64,000 bases of DNA from Planctomycetota bacterium (GTDB taxonomy: Bacteria > Planctomycetota > Phycisphaerae > Phycisphaerales > SM1A02), in contig JAAERN010000009.1 of NCBI GenBank assembly GCA_024230295.1, positions 232,238 through 296,237 on the forward strand, read 5' to 3'. The notes beneath the pieces are model-generated. The model had not been told where the DNA came from, made no database searches, and saw nothing but the letters and a program-made list of their open reading frames with translations. How positions within the stretch are numbered: the stretch's first letter is position 1; each line of letters opens with the position of its first letter. Shown here piece by piece: positions 34,461 to 44,217 of the stretch. The translations under genes and the position numbers were made by a program.

Positions 34461-35606
34461 ATGTCAACGACTCGCTGCTATTACGAAGTCCTCAGCGTCT
34501 CCCGTGACGCATCCGGGGACGAGGTTAAGCGTGCGTATCGTCGACTGGCGATGAAGTACCACCCGGATCGAAATCCGAATGATCCGAAAGCCGAGGAGCA
34601 GTTCAAGGAAGCTGCTGAGGCCTACGAAATACTTGGAGATGGCGAGCGTCGCCGGATGTACAACAAGTACGGCCGCGATGGTCTTCGTCAGCGGCCGGGC
34701 CATGACTTCCGGACGATGAATCCCGACGACATCTTCTCAATGTTCAGCGACATTTTCGATGGCATGGGAGGTGCTCGTGGGGGCCGTCGCCGCTCTGCCC
34801 GCGGATATGACCTGGAGTACCAACTTGACGTCTCGCTCGAAGATGCCTTCCACGGCGCTGAGCATGAAATCACGTTTACCCGTCTCGACGTCTGTGATGA
34901 TTGTGGCGGAGATGGGGCTGCGCCGGGGAGTACGCCGGAGACCTGCACGAGTTGTGGTGGTAACGGACAGGTTGCGCAGGCAGGGCTCGGTGGAATGTTC
35001 CGCATGGTGACTGCATGCCCCGCATGCCGAGGTGCTGGACGCGTTGTATCCGATCCGTGTCGATCATGTGACGGCCGCGGTCGTCGTAGTGTGGAGCGAA
35101 AACTTTCGGTTCGGATTCCGGCAGGAATTCACCATGGCCAAGCCGTCAGGCTGGCAGGTGAAGGGGAGCCTCCCCCTCCTGAATCCGATCCTGCTGGTAC
35201 CGGGCAGCGGGGTGACCTGCACGTCCTAGTCCGAGTTGAGCAACACGAGAAGTTCGAGCGCGAGGGCGACGATCTGATGGTGCTTGTGCCAGTCAACTTC
35301 ACACAGTTGGCACTCGGTGCGGAAATCGACGTAGCGACTCTCGATTCGCCCGAGCCGCACGTACTGCATGTTCCACCTGGAACTCAGAATGGCGAACTGT
35401 TTCGTATTCCGAGTCGTGGGATGCCAAATCTTAGAGGTGGGCGGTCAGGTGACTTGGTAGCAGTCCTTCATTTGGTAGTGCCGAGACATCTCACTGAAAT
35501 GCAGCGTGATCTACTCAAGCAGTATGCCGAGACTGAAGATGTTGCAGTCGATGCAGACCCACCGGGGTTCTGGACACGAATCAAGGAGGCGGTGCGGGGT
35601 CACTGA
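34461..35606 (+). CDS. dnaJ: Chaperone DnaJ
   Basis: Type I J-protein (381 aa), co-chaperone of DnaK. J-domain with HPD (KYHPDRNP, residues about 32-39), a short Gly-rich linker, then four zinc-finger repeats CDDCGGDG, CTSCGGNG, CPACRGAG and CRSCDGRG, and the two substrate-binding beta domains (SVRIPAGIHHGQAVRLAGEGE, HVPPGTQNGELFRI). AGGAG is 9 nt before the ATG. No dnaK is in this window. It is followed by grpE after 21 bp. Confidence 0.95.
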   Translation: MSTTRCYYEVLSVSRDASGDEVKRAYRRLAMKYHPDRNPNDPKAEEQFKEAAEAYEILGDGERRRMYNKYGRDGLRQRPGHDFRTMNPDDIFSMFSDIFDGMGGARGGRRRSARGYDLEYQLDVSLEDAFHGAEHEITFTRLDVCDDCGGDGAAPGSTPETCTSCGGNGQVAQAGLGGMFRMVTACPACRGAGRVVSDPCRSCDGRGRRSVERKLSVRIPAGIHHGQAVRLAGEGEPPPPESDPAGTGQRGDLHVLVRVEQHEKFEREGDDLMVLVPVNFTQLALGAEIDVATLDSPEPHVLHVPPGTQNGELFRIPSRGMPNLRGGRSGDLVAVLHLVVPRHLTEMQRDLLKQYAETEDVAVDADPPGFWTRIKEAVRGH

Positions 35607-35627
35607 CTCTTTTTCGCGAGGTGCGTG

Positions 35628-36206
35628 ATGAATACCGACGAAATTCCAGCCGAATCCTTCAATGACATTGAAGACCCAACGAACGACGAGCCGTCGGTCA
35701 TCGTTGACGATGCGCTCATTGGTCAAATTACCGATGAGGCGGAGGGTGACATCCGTCTGGTGCTCGACTGGTATGCCGACGAACTTGATACGGTGAAAGC
35801 AGACCGTCTTCGGGCGCTCGCTGAACTTTCCAACAACCAACGCCGAGCCAGTGAGAATGAGGTTCGGGTCAGTCGCGCTGCGGTTGCAGGTGCTCTTCGA
35901 TCAATTCTTCCGATCTCCGACCAATTGGATCTTGCGCTTTCTCAGGACATCTCATGCATGACTGCGGAGCAATTTGCTGAAGGCGTAAAGCTTGCCAGTG
36001 CGGAGTTCATGAAAGTTCTCGCAGACCTCGGGGTCCAGCGAATTGATCCTGAAATTGGTGACGAGTTCGACCCACAGCGTCACGAAGCCATGCTGCAGCA
36101 ACCAGGCGACGGAATAGAGGCGGGGCACATCACTATTGTGATGCAGCCTGGTTTTGAAACAGCGAACCACGTTCTTCGGCCGGCCAAGGTTGCTGTTGCG
36201 CCCTGA
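35628..36206 (+). CDS. grpE: Nucleotide exchange factor GrpE
   Basis: 192-aa nucleotide exchange factor for DnaK. Acidic N-terminus, a long coiled-coil helix (about residues 40-85, DELDTVKADRLRALAELSNNQRRASENEV), then the conserved DnaK-facing beta domain FDPQRHEAMLQQPGDGIEAGHI with the closing LRPAKVAVA. Start at ATG 35628; a GTG 3 nt earlier is in frame but less likely. Placed between dnaJ and the FmdB-like gene. Confidence 0.92.
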   Translation: MNTDEIPAESFNDIEDPTNDEPSVIVDDALIGQITDEAEGDIRLVLDWYADELDTVKADRLRALAELSNNQRRASENEVRVSRAAVAGALRSILPISDQLDLALSQDISCMTAEQFAEGVKLASAEFMKVLADLGVQRIDPEIGDEFDPQRHEAMLQQPGDGIEAGHITIVMQPGFETANHVLRPAKVAVAP

Positions 36207-36212
36207 CTTCAG

Positions 36213-36710
36213 ATGCCGACCTACGACTATCGTTGCAAGGCGTGCGATCACGAGTTCGAGCTCGTGCAATCAATGACGGCGCCTGTCAAGAAGAAGTGTC
36301 CCGTGTGTGGCAAACTTCAACTTGATCGACTGATTGGAATCGGTGCTGGATTCATCATCAAGGGTGGTGCCGCATCGGCCAAGGCCGAGGCTGCCGAGAA
36401 GAAGCAGGACGAGACGGATCGCAAGGCTGCGGCCAAGACCAGCGATTCATCAACGGACTCAAAGAAAAAAACCGAGCCCAAGACGAGCAAATCAGACAAG
36501 ACCGCCAAGGACCCTCCCGAGAAGAAGGTGGAGCAGGCCAAGGAGCCAGCGGCAGAGAAGAAGATTTCAGGCTCCACGTCGACGCCGACACATCAGGCGC
36601 GCGAAGGTCGCGGTGTTGGAAATCTGGTGGATGCAGCCAAGCGCCGCTCTAAGGAAGTGTCAAAGAAGAAGCCCTCGAAAAAGAAGGTTTCCAAGAAGAA
36701 GCAGCCATGA
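36213..36710 (+). CDS. FmdB-type zinc-ribbon protein with Lys-rich tail
   Basis: 165 aa. Residues 1-45 form the FmdB regulatory zinc ribbon: MPTYDYRCKACDHEFELVQ with a second pair CPVCG. FmdB was described as a putative regulator in methylotrophs; the role here is unknown. The remaining 115 residues are a low-complexity Lys/Ala/Glu/Ser tail ending in repeated SKKKPSKKK blocks, likely disordered and nucleic-acid binding. It begins 6 nt after the grpE stop. Confidence 0.8.
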   Translation: MPTYDYRCKACDHEFELVQSMTAPVKKKCPVCGKLQLDRLIGIGAGFIIKGGAASAKAEAAEKKQDETDRKAAAKTSDSSTDSKKKTEPKTSKSDKTAKDPPEKKVEQAKEPAAEKKISGSTSTPTHQAREGRGVGNLVDAAKRRSKEVSKKKPSKKKVSKKKQP

Positions 36711-36824
36711 TTCTGGTGGCTGCAGGACGACTCTTGCCCTAATAATCGATGTGCGTAGCCGATTCCGGAACTGCTCCTTGATTCGTTCGGTCGGATTGAG
36801 CACATTTGGATGAGGAGTTTGTGC

Positions 36825-37470
36825 ATGCGCAAATCACTTGGTCTCACTGTGGCTTCTGCCGCCTTGTGTGGCGTCGGGAGATCAGGTCGTGGACATGCTT
36901 GGCAAGTCCATTGTGCTTCGCGGCGTTTTGGGAGCTGAGCAGACCATTGTTGATGGCGAAGGCGCTCGGCGATGTCTGGTGAGCTTGACCGGCCAGGCAG
37001 CTGCGACGGAAGTCGAAGGGTTCACATTTCTCGCAGGTGCTGCGGAATCGGGCGCAGGTCTATGGATCGTGAACACATCGCTGACTTTCAGGCAGTGTGT
37101 GATCAGGGGTTGCGAAGCGACGGCCAGTGGTAGTGGAGTTCTTAGTTCGACGAATGGTTGCAACCCCGCTGCGAGCAACACAAGTTTCTGCCACAACCTT
37201 CCAACGCACATCGACGGATGGTCGTGGCAGGATCTTGGCGGAAACTGTTTTGTGGATACCAGTGTTGATGTCAATGGAGATGGATTGCCCGACGACTGCC
37301 AATGCCTTCCGGACTTCAATGGCGACGAACAAGTAGCCATCGACGACATGCTCCAATTGTTGGCTGCATGGGAATGTGTGGACTGCCCTATCGAGGATCT
37401 GAATGGAGATGGCATCGTCGACATCGACGACCTTCTGTCGATCATGGCAAGTTGGGGGGCTTGCGGGTAG
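36825..37470 (+). CDS. Secreted dockerin-repeat protein, probably frameshifted
   Basis: GAGGAG (36812-36817) precedes the ATG at 36825, which opens a signal peptide (MRKSLGLTVASAALCGVG) but stops at 36938. The protein body is in the +1 frame, readable from a TTG at 36838 to 37470: a beta-helix-like part (DMLGKSIVLRGVLGAEQTIV, EGFTFLAGAAESGAG) and a C-terminal pair of Ca-binding dockerin-type repeats (DVNGDGLPDDC, DFNGDEQVAIDDM, DLNGDGIVDIDDLLSIMASW). The usual N-terminal ATIQAAID part of such planctomycete proteins is missing. A deletion plus frameshift, or an assembly error, would explain it. Confidence 0.6.
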
Positions 37471-37501
37471 CGGATCGGAGCCGCTGATAGAATCCCGCTC
37501 C

Positions 37502-39820
37502 ATGCCACTTCGCTATACCGCTCGAATACTTGATCATCTCTCTCGCGAGGATGGTCGGCAGGCCACAGTTCATGAACTTGCTCGTGCGTTCCGGGTGACG
37601 GGCGATGACAAGAATGTGGTGCGAGATGCTATTGAGAAGTTGGTGGAGAGCGGCGCGATCGATCGGTCTGGCGAGCATCTTCGGCTGCCGGTCATGGGTG
37701 AGGAAGTCGTTGGCATCTATCGATCAACCCGACGAGGGTTTGGGTTTGTGACTCCCGACTCGCCATATCGCGAAGGCGATGTGTACATCGCGCGGGGGGC
37801 GGCGGAAGGTGCGATTTCAGGTGATCGGGTCCGCTGTGCGGTGGCCCGGCGGCAAGGGTGGAAGCGGGGGTCGCCAGCCGGCAAGGTCGTGGAAGTTCTC
37901 GAGCGGGGGCAGACGATTTTCGCAGGAACCGTCGTGCAGAAAAAGGGGGGGTGGCTTGTCGAGCCCGACGGCAAGCATTTGCGAGAGCCCATCATTATTC
38001 GAGATCCGGGCGCGAAGAACATCAAGATTGGTGACAAGGTCGTTTTCGAACTGCTCGTACCACCCGATGGTGACTATCTGGGCGAGGGAGTTGTGACGGA
38101 AGTGCTTGGCGCCGCCGGCGAGCCGGATGTCGAAACTGCCGCTGTCATCGCCTCGCATGGGCTCCGAACAGACTTTCTGCCGGAGGTGGCCGATGAGGCT
38201 CGGGAAGTTTCTCGCCGCATCGATGACATCGACGAGAACCGTGAAGATCTTCGAGACATGGTGACGTTCACGATCGATCCACCCGACGCCAAGGACTTCG
38301 ATGATGCGATCTCCATCACCTATGACCCTGATACTGAGGAGTGGGAGCTTGGAATTCATATTGCGGATGTAGCGCACTTCGTTCGTCCAGACTCCGCAAT
38401 CGACGAAGAGGCTCGCGCCCGTGGGAACAGCACTTACCTACCTCGACTGGTGCTGCCGATGTTGCCAGAGGTTTTGAGCAACGGCGTGTGTTCACTCCAA
38501 GAGGGTGTAGATCGATGCGCCAAGAGCGTGTTTGTGCGGTTGGACAGGCGAGGGCGGGTTCGGGATACGCGTTTCAGGGCAACTGTAATTCGTTCGGACA
38601 AGCGATTCACTTATCTCGAAGCGCAGGCGTGGATCGACGGGGATGGCAAGGCTGCCAGGTGTGAGTCGCGAACGGATACTGAGCCGACAGAGGCTGTGAT
38701 TGAAGCGATTCGAGAAGCAGATCGGCTGGCGAGAGTTATTCGCAAGCGGCGGCTCCGCGGCGGCATGATCGTTCTGAACCTTCCGGACTCCGTGTTGTCT
38801 TTCAATGATGATGGACGCGTGGCGGATGTTCAGGAGGAAGATGATGCCTTCACGCACACCATTATCGAGATGTTCATGGTCGAGGCCAATGAGGCTGTAT
38901 CTCGTCTCTTTGATGCTCTTCGAGTGTCGATCCTTCGACGAATTCACCCCGAGCCAGCGCTTGAGGATATGGCCGACTTGCGGATGAAAGCTGGCGTGGC
39001 CGGTTTCCGAATGCCTGATGATCCGACACGGCACGATCTGCAGCAACTGCTGGATGCGACCCGGGACCACTCCTCGGCCCGCGCGGTCCACTTTGCAGTG
39101 CTGCGAACGCTCACCAAAGCCGAGTACAGCCCGGCGATCGTCGGTCACTTTGCACTTGCGAGTGAACACTACGCTCACTTCACATCGCCTATTCGGCGGT
39201 ACCCGGATCTTGTCGTGCACAGGGCATTGGAGGCGATGCTGCAGCACACCGAAAACGGCGCGGTGCGATTTACCGGCCGAAAGCGGAACGAACTTGAGCA
39301 GCTCATGGAGGCCGATACCCGAACGCTTCCGCAGGATGAACTTGTCGCGCTTGGACGCCATTGTTCGGAGACCGAGGGCAACAGCGCTGCCGCAGAGCGC
39401 AGCCTTCGGGAGTTCCTGATTTTGCAGCACCTCGCCGACAACTATTTGGGCGAGGAACTTCCAGCCGTCATCAGCGGATTCAACCCAGGTGGAATGTGGA
39501 TTTCACTCGATAGGTTCCTTGTCGATGGCCAGATTACATGGGAGCACTTCGGCACCTCTCGCCGCGATCGGTGGGTCGAGATTCCGGGGCAGGGTCGCAT
39601 GGTGGCCAAGGGGAGCGGGGCGGTCATAGCCGTTGGGGACGCCGTCACCGTGCAGGTCATGCGTGTCGATCCGACAAGCCGCCAACTCGATCTCCTCCTG
39701 AAGGAGCGGCCGGACCGCACGACCATGGACCTTTCTGGGAAGCCGCGCGAACATCGCGGTAAGCATCAGCACGATCGGTACTCCAAACGTCGCGGCGGCG
39801 GCAAGCGGCGTCGCCGGTAG
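37502..39820 (+). CDS. rnr: Ribonuclease R
   Basis: 3'-5' exoribonuclease of the RNB family, 772 aa, able to degrade structured RNA. Order: N-terminal winged-helix (TVHELARAF), cold-shock/OB domains, RNB catalytic core with Asp cluster DAKDFDDAISI, LPRLVLPMLPEVLSNGVCSL, the HYAHFTSPIRRYPDLVVHR signature, then an S1 domain and a basic tail (KHQHDRYSKRRGGGKRRRR). Met at 37502 begins MPLRYTARIL; the longer frame from 37403 is inside the upstream gene. Confidence 0.94.
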   Translation: MPLRYTARILDHLSREDGRQATVHELARAFRVTGDDKNVVRDAIEKLVESGAIDRSGEHLRLPVMGEEVVGIYRSTRRGFGFVTPDSPYREGDVYIARGAAEGAISGDRVRCAVARRQGWKRGSPAGKVVEVLERGQTIFAGTVVQKKGGWLVEPDGKHLREPIIIRDPGAKNIKIGDKVVFELLVPPDGDYLGEGVVTEVLGAAGEPDVETAAVIASHGLRTDFLPEVADEAREVSRRIDDIDENREDLRDMVTFTIDPPDAKDFDDAISITYDPDTEEWELGIHIADVAHFVRPDSAIDEEARARGNSTYLPRLVLPMLPEVLSNGVCSLQEGVDRCAKSVFVRLDRRGRVRDTRFRATVIRSDKRFTYLEAQAWIDGDGKAARCESRTDTEPTEAVIEAIREADRLARVIRKRRLRGGMIVLNLPDSVLSFNDDGRVADVQEEDDAFTHTIIEMFMVEANEAVSRLFDALRVSILRRIHPEPALEDMADLRMKAGVAGFRMPDDPTRHDLQQLLDATRDHSSARAVHFAVLRTLTKAEYSPAIVGHFALASEHYAHFTSPIRRYPDLVVHRALEAMLQHTENGAVRFTGRKRNELEQLMEADTRTLPQDELVALGRHCSETEGNSAAAERSLREFLILQHLADNYLGEELPAVISGFNPGGMWISLDRFLVDGQITWEHFGTSRRDRWVEIPGQGRMVAKGSGAVIAVGDAVTVQVMRVDPTSRQLDLLLKERPDRTTMDLSGKPREHRGKHQHDRYSKRRGGGKRRRR

Positions 39821-39888
39821 GGAGATCGAAGCCCACGTTGCGGGGCTCTGCGGATACCTTGGTGAATCTAGTTACAAGGAGATCTACC

Positions 39889-41874
39889 ATGTCCGATCAC
39901 CACGCAGATATCGAGTCAGTCCTTCACGAGGAGCGAATATTTGATCCACCGGCCGACTTTGTCGAGCGGTGTGGCGGCGCGTGGATCGAATCAATGGATG
40001 CCTACAGGGACTTGCACAGGCAGAGCATCGAGGATCCAGATGGTTTCTGGTCAGCCGTCGCAGGTGAATTGGATTGGTTCAAACCGTGGGACAAGGTGCT
40101 GGAATGGGACTGTCCAGACGCTCGCTGGTTTGTCGGGGGCAAGATCAACGCCTGCCACAACTGCGTCGATCGATTGATCGACCTCGGCCACGGCGACGAG
40201 ACCGCGATCATCTGGGAAGGCGAGCCGATGCCCGAAGGGCAGCCCGAGGTTCGGCACATCAGCTACAGGGATCTCAAGGTTGAAGTCTCTCGCTTTGCAA
40301 ATGCGTTGAAGGCCCTTGGTGTCAAACGTGGTGATGTAGTCACCATCTACATGGGCATGGTTCCGGAACTCACAGTGGCGGTTCTGGCGTGCGCTCGCAT
40401 TGGAGCACCTCATAGCGTGATTTTCGGAGGGTTCTCATCCCAAGCAATTGCAGACCGCGTTGATGACGCCGACTCAGGTGTCATCATCACCTGCGACGGA
40501 GCATGGCGGCGAGGCAAGGTTGTTCCCCTCAAGGCCAATGTCGATCAGGCCATGGAGATGACCGACCGGGTGAAACATGTCGTCGTGCTCAAGCGATGCG
40601 ACAACGAGATCAACATGCATGAGGGCCGCGACGTCTGGTGGAATGAAATCGTTGAAGAGGAGTCCGAAGACTGTCCGTGCGAAGAGATGGACAGTGAAGA
40701 CATGCTGTTTCTCCTGTATACATCCGGGAGCACTGGAAAGCCCAAGGGGATCGTGCATACAACGGGCGGATTCTTGGCGCATACGTTTCTGACAAGTCGC
40801 TATGTGTTCAATCTCAGGCCGGGACACAATCATGTGTACTGGTGTACCGCTGATGTTGGATGGATCACCGGGCACTCATACATCATCTACGGGATACTTC
40901 AGAATCACGTTCCGACGCTGATGTATGAAGGGGCGCCGAATTTTCCAGAGCCGGATCGATTCTGGGACATCTGTGAGCGGCACGCCGTGACGCACTTCTA
41001 CACTGCGCCGACTGCTATTCGTGCATTCATGAAGTGGGGCGAAGAGCATCCTCGCCGCCACGATCTCTCGAACCTTCGCGTACTTGGCTCTGTTGGAGAG
41101 CCGATCAATCCCGAAGCTTGGATGTGGTATCACCGAGTCATCGGACACGAGCGCTGCCCCATCGTCGACACTTGGTGGCAGACCGAAACGGGAGGACACA
41201 TGATCACGCCGCTTCCTGCGGCGACTCCGACCGTGCCAGGGTCGTGCACGTTGCCATTTTTCGGCATTGACGCCGCCGTTGTTTCTGAAGACGGTGATGA
41301 GCAGCCCACAGGAACTGGCGGACTGCTCGTTATTCGAAAGCCATGGCCATCGATGCTTCGCGGTATTCACGGTGATCGGCAGCGGTTCATCGACACCTAC
41401 TTCTCTCGAGTCGAAGGCATGTACTTCGCCGGGGACAGCGCGAGGAGGGACGATCTTGGTTACTTCTGGATCATGGGCCGGATGGATGACGTCATCAACG
41501 TATCTGGTCATCGACTTGGCACGATGGAAGTGGAGTCCGCGCTGGTGAGCCACGATTCGGTCGTAGAGGCTGCTGTCGTTGGGATGCCGCATGACATCAA
41601 GGGAACTGGAATTGCGGCGTATTGCACGCTCGGCCCTGATTGGAAAGCTGACGATGCGCTTCGCAAGGTCTTACGAGATCATGTTGCACAGGAAATCGGT
41701 GCCATTGCGAAACCGGACATCATCACCTTTTCTGACGCTCTTCCAAAGACACGGTCAGGGAAAATCATGCGCCGCCTCTTGCGGGATGTGGCAGCGGGCC
41801 GCGAGGTGGTGGGAGATTTGACGACGTTGGAGGACCTTGGTGTATTGGCGAAGCTTCGTGAGGGAGACGAATAG
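39889..41874 (+). CDS. acs: Acetyl-CoA synthetase
   Basis: AMP-forming ligase making acetyl-CoA from acetate, 661 aa. Motifs: phosphate loop YTSGSTGKPKG, TWWQTETGGHMITPLP, DVINVSGHRLGT and the C-terminal PKTRSGKIMRR with the Lys that is acetylated to switch the enzyme off in other bacteria. AAGGAG lies 8 nt before the ATG at 39889. 68 bp separate it from rnr; a GspG-like gene follows after 2 nt. Confidence 0.95.
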   Translation: MSDHHADIESVLHEERIFDPPADFVERCGGAWIESMDAYRDLHRQSIEDPDGFWSAVAGELDWFKPWDKVLEWDCPDARWFVGGKINACHNCVDRLIDLGHGDETAIIWEGEPMPEGQPEVRHISYRDLKVEVSRFANALKALGVKRGDVVTIYMGMVPELTVAVLACARIGAPHSVIFGGFSSQAIADRVDDADSGVIITCDGAWRRGKVVPLKANVDQAMEMTDRVKHVVVLKRCDNEINMHEGRDVWWNEIVEEESEDCPCEEMDSEDMLFLLYTSGSTGKPKGIVHTTGGFLAHTFLTSRYVFNLRPGHNHVYWCTADVGWITGHSYIIYGILQNHVPTLMYEGAPNFPEPDRFWDICERHAVTHFYTAPTAIRAFMKWGEEHPRRHDLSNLRVLGSVGEPINPEAWMWYHRVIGHERCPIVDTWWQTETGGHMITPLPAATPTVPGSCTLPFFGIDAAVVSEDGDEQPTGTGGLLVIRKPWPSMLRGIHGDRQRFIDTYFSRVEGMYFAGDSARRDDLGYFWIMGRMDDVINVSGHRLGTMEVESALVSHDSVVEAAVVGMPHDIKGTGIAAYCTLGPDWKADDALRKVLRDHVAQEIGAIAKPDIITFSDALPKTRSGKIMRRLLRDVAAGREVVGDLTTLEDLGVLAKLREGDE

Positions 41875-41876
41875 CA

Positions 41877-42317
41877 ATGTCTCGAGGCCCTCGGGGAGTC
41901 ACGATCAATTCGCTGCTGACAGGGTTTGCCGTCGCATTGGCTCTCGCTGCAATTGTTGCGGTCAATTTTGTTGATTCCGGAAGCATGATCGAGCAGTTGC
42001 AAGGCAAGCAACTTCGGGTTGTTGCCGGTGCGATCAATGAGTTCAAGGGCACCTATGCGAGATATCCAGAGCCCGATGAGGGCGTTGCAGTGCTGTGGGA
42101 CAAGGAGCGGCTGTCCTCCAGCAGTGAGCGCGACAAGTGGCGATTGTTCTTGAAAGATAAGGTGACCTCAGACCACTGGGGAAACCCCTTGGTGTACACA
42201 CCCGCGGGAACTTCGGGCGGTGTGGGTGGCTACGAGTTGCGATCGCTGGGGCCGGACGGCAGGCAAGGCGGCGGTGACGATGTGGTTATCGCAGGTGGAG
42301 CGGATCTGCGGCAGTGA
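41877..42317 (+). CDS. GspG-like pseudopilin-type protein without prepilin motif
   Basis: 146 aa. An N-terminal membrane helix (about residues 11-31) is followed by a GspG C-terminal pattern: GAINEFKGTYARYPEPDEG, SDHWGNPLVYTPAG and YELRSLGPDGRQGGGDD, the last being the Ca-binding loop of type II secretion major pseudopilins. The prepilin-peptidase site (Gly-Phe-Thr-Leu-Ile-Glu) is absent, so it is probably not processed as a pilin. No other secretion genes are near; it follows acs by 2 nt. Confidence 0.7.
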   Translation: MSRGPRGVTINSLLTGFAVALALAAIVAVNFVDSGSMIEQLQGKQLRVVAGAINEFKGTYARYPEPDEGVAVLWDKERLSSSSERDKWRLFLKDKVTSDHWGNPLVYTPAGTSGGVGGYELRSLGPDGRQGGGDDVVIAGGADLRQ

Positions 42318-42473
42318 TCGGGCAGCAGCAAGTTCGGAACTGCCGAAGAGAGCGTTGAATACCGGGTTGTTGCATCCCAACAAGCATGGGTGTATCGTCG
42401 CCTGCCTTATACCTGTGTTGCAGTCATGCAAAGTTTAGATTAGATGGACAAAACTCAAATAGGAGTGAGTGAG

Positions 42474-44195
42474 ATGAACGTTTTGAAATGGAGTTGGCGT
42501 GTTGGCGCAGTAACGGTTTTGGCAACCACATCGATGATGGCTGCCGCCCCATTCGGTGGTGCAAAGGTGCCCGCCGAGATCGGCCGATTGGTGCCAAAGG
42601 GTGCGTTTGTTCTCGCATACACCGACTCGATTCAAGACTTTCAAAAAACACTGACGGGAACAGTGACAGCTGTCGAGCCGCAAATGGCCATGATGGTGGC
42701 GATGGGTGGCCCGGCGAGTTCCCTCAACATGATGATCAGAAAGGCTGATGGAGGTCCGGGGAGCGGGGGCGTCATTCTCGACGGCGCTGCCGCCTACTTC
42801 ATGGGGCCACTGAGTCCGACTACCGGACTACCCGTGCAGGGCGCGATCTTCGAGGTTGCTGACGCTGAAGGCGTTGTTGCGATGAGCCCGTCGATGACGC
42901 TTACTCGCCTAGCCGATACCAACTGGGTAGCGCTGACAAACCAGAATTACACACTGCCGTCATCGGGAAACGTGCTGGATACCGGCATGCTCGATTCAAC
43001 GATCTCGGTCAACCTTGATCAGGCTGCTGCAGTCACTGCGTTCAAGCCGCAAATCGATGCAATGCTCTCCATGATGCAGATGCCGCTTCCAGAGGGTGCT
43101 ATGCCGCCCGAACAGGCCGCGGCGGTCCAGCGAAGTCAGGCCGCCAACGCTGCAAAGATCAAGATGTTCCTCGACATGATCGCTTCATGGAACATCGGCA
43201 TCGATTTGAGTGGGGCTGATCTGGACATGCTGCTCCGCACGGTGCCTACCAACGACACGTACCTCGTGAAGCCATCAGGTGATCTCAATAAGTTGGCACG
43301 TCTCATTCCGTCAGACATGCTGATTACGGCAGTTATGGATCGAAGCGCGATAGCGATGATGATGGAGATGTCAGAGGCGGATTTGGACGTACTTCCGCCC
43401 GCTATCAAGGCCAAGATGGAAGCGTTGTGGCCGACGTGGATGAAGTGTATGGACACCATGAAGTCCGGTGTCGCGTTTGGACTGTCCTTTGGAGACAAAG
43501 GTGTTTCCATGGTGACTGCCATGGACACTGATGAGCCCGAAGTCGCCCTTGCCTCAATCAAGGGGGGATGGAATGCGCTGGCCGCAACCGATATCGGCAT
43601 CTCCTGCGAGCCTCTCGCGATCCTCCGTGGCAGTGGGGTCGGCTACAACGTCAAGGTGAATTTCAAGAAGATGATGGATTCATTTGGTATGGCCGCCATG
43701 ATGCCTCCGCCGCAGGAAGGCCAGCCCGATCCCATGATGATGATGCAAATGATGGTGGACAACTTGATCGGCCAGGATGGGCTGACTATTCGATATCTCG
43801 TCGAAGGCAAACACATCATCGGAGTCGTCGGAAACAGCCGACTGGTCGAGGCGCGTTCACTGGTGTCTGGCGGAGGGAGTGACAACAAGCTGACTGAGCT
43901 GCTTACTGACGCCATCGCTTCTCCAGCGTGGGCACTGGAAATGGACGTCCGCAGGGTCGCAAACGAAGGCTTGGTTGTCGCTCGGCAGATGCTCGGTCCG
44001 ATGGGTGCCATGCTTCCTTCTGCGATGCCAGCCGGAACGCCAGTACCGTTGTCAATTGTCGGCTCGTCCAATGGAACCAGTTGGGATCAGTGCCGTGTCC
44101 GGACCAACATTAAGGACTGGTACACCCTGATGCAGCAGATGCAGCCACAACCACCCCCTGCGACCGCAACGGGGACTGGCAGTGGATTGAACTGA
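42474..44195 (+). CDS. Secreted Met-rich protein of unknown function
   Basis: 573 aa. Signal peptide MNVLKWSWRVGAVTVLATTSMMAAA (first ~24 residues), start at 42474 behind AGGAG. The protein begins VPAEIGRLVPKGAFVLAYTDS, a layout seen in planctomycete DUF3352-like secreted proteins. Methionine is strikingly frequent, with clusters such as MLSMMQMPLPEGAMPPE and PDPMMMMQMM. The tail is Gln/Pro/Thr-rich. No catalytic motif is visible. A bidirectional hairpin terminator follows at 44218. Confidence 0.6.
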   Translation: MNVLKWSWRVGAVTVLATTSMMAAAPFGGAKVPAEIGRLVPKGAFVLAYTDSIQDFQKTLTGTVTAVEPQMAMMVAMGGPASSLNMMIRKADGGPGSGGVILDGAAAYFMGPLSPTTGLPVQGAIFEVADAEGVVAMSPSMTLTRLADTNWVALTNQNYTLPSSGNVLDTGMLDSTISVNLDQAAAVTAFKPQIDAMLSMMQMPLPEGAMPPEQAAAVQRSQAANAAKIKMFLDMIASWNIGIDLSGADLDMLLRTVPTNDTYLVKPSGDLNKLARLIPSDMLITAVMDRSAIAMMMEMSEADLDVLPPAIKAKMEALWPTWMKCMDTMKSGVAFGLSFGDKGVSMVTAMDTDEPEVALASIKGGWNALAATDIGISCEPLAILRGSGVGYNVKVNFKKMMDSFGMAAMMPPPQEGQPDPMMMMQMMVDNLIGQDGLTIRYLVEGKHIIGVVGNSRLVEARSLVSGGGSDNKLTELLTDAIASPAWALEMDVRRVANEGLVVARQMLGPMGAMLPSAMPAGTPVPLSIVGSSNGTSWDQCRVRTNIKDWYTLMQQMQPQPPPATATGTGSGLN

Positions 44196-44217
44196 GCACA
44201 CGAGATACCTGAAAATC

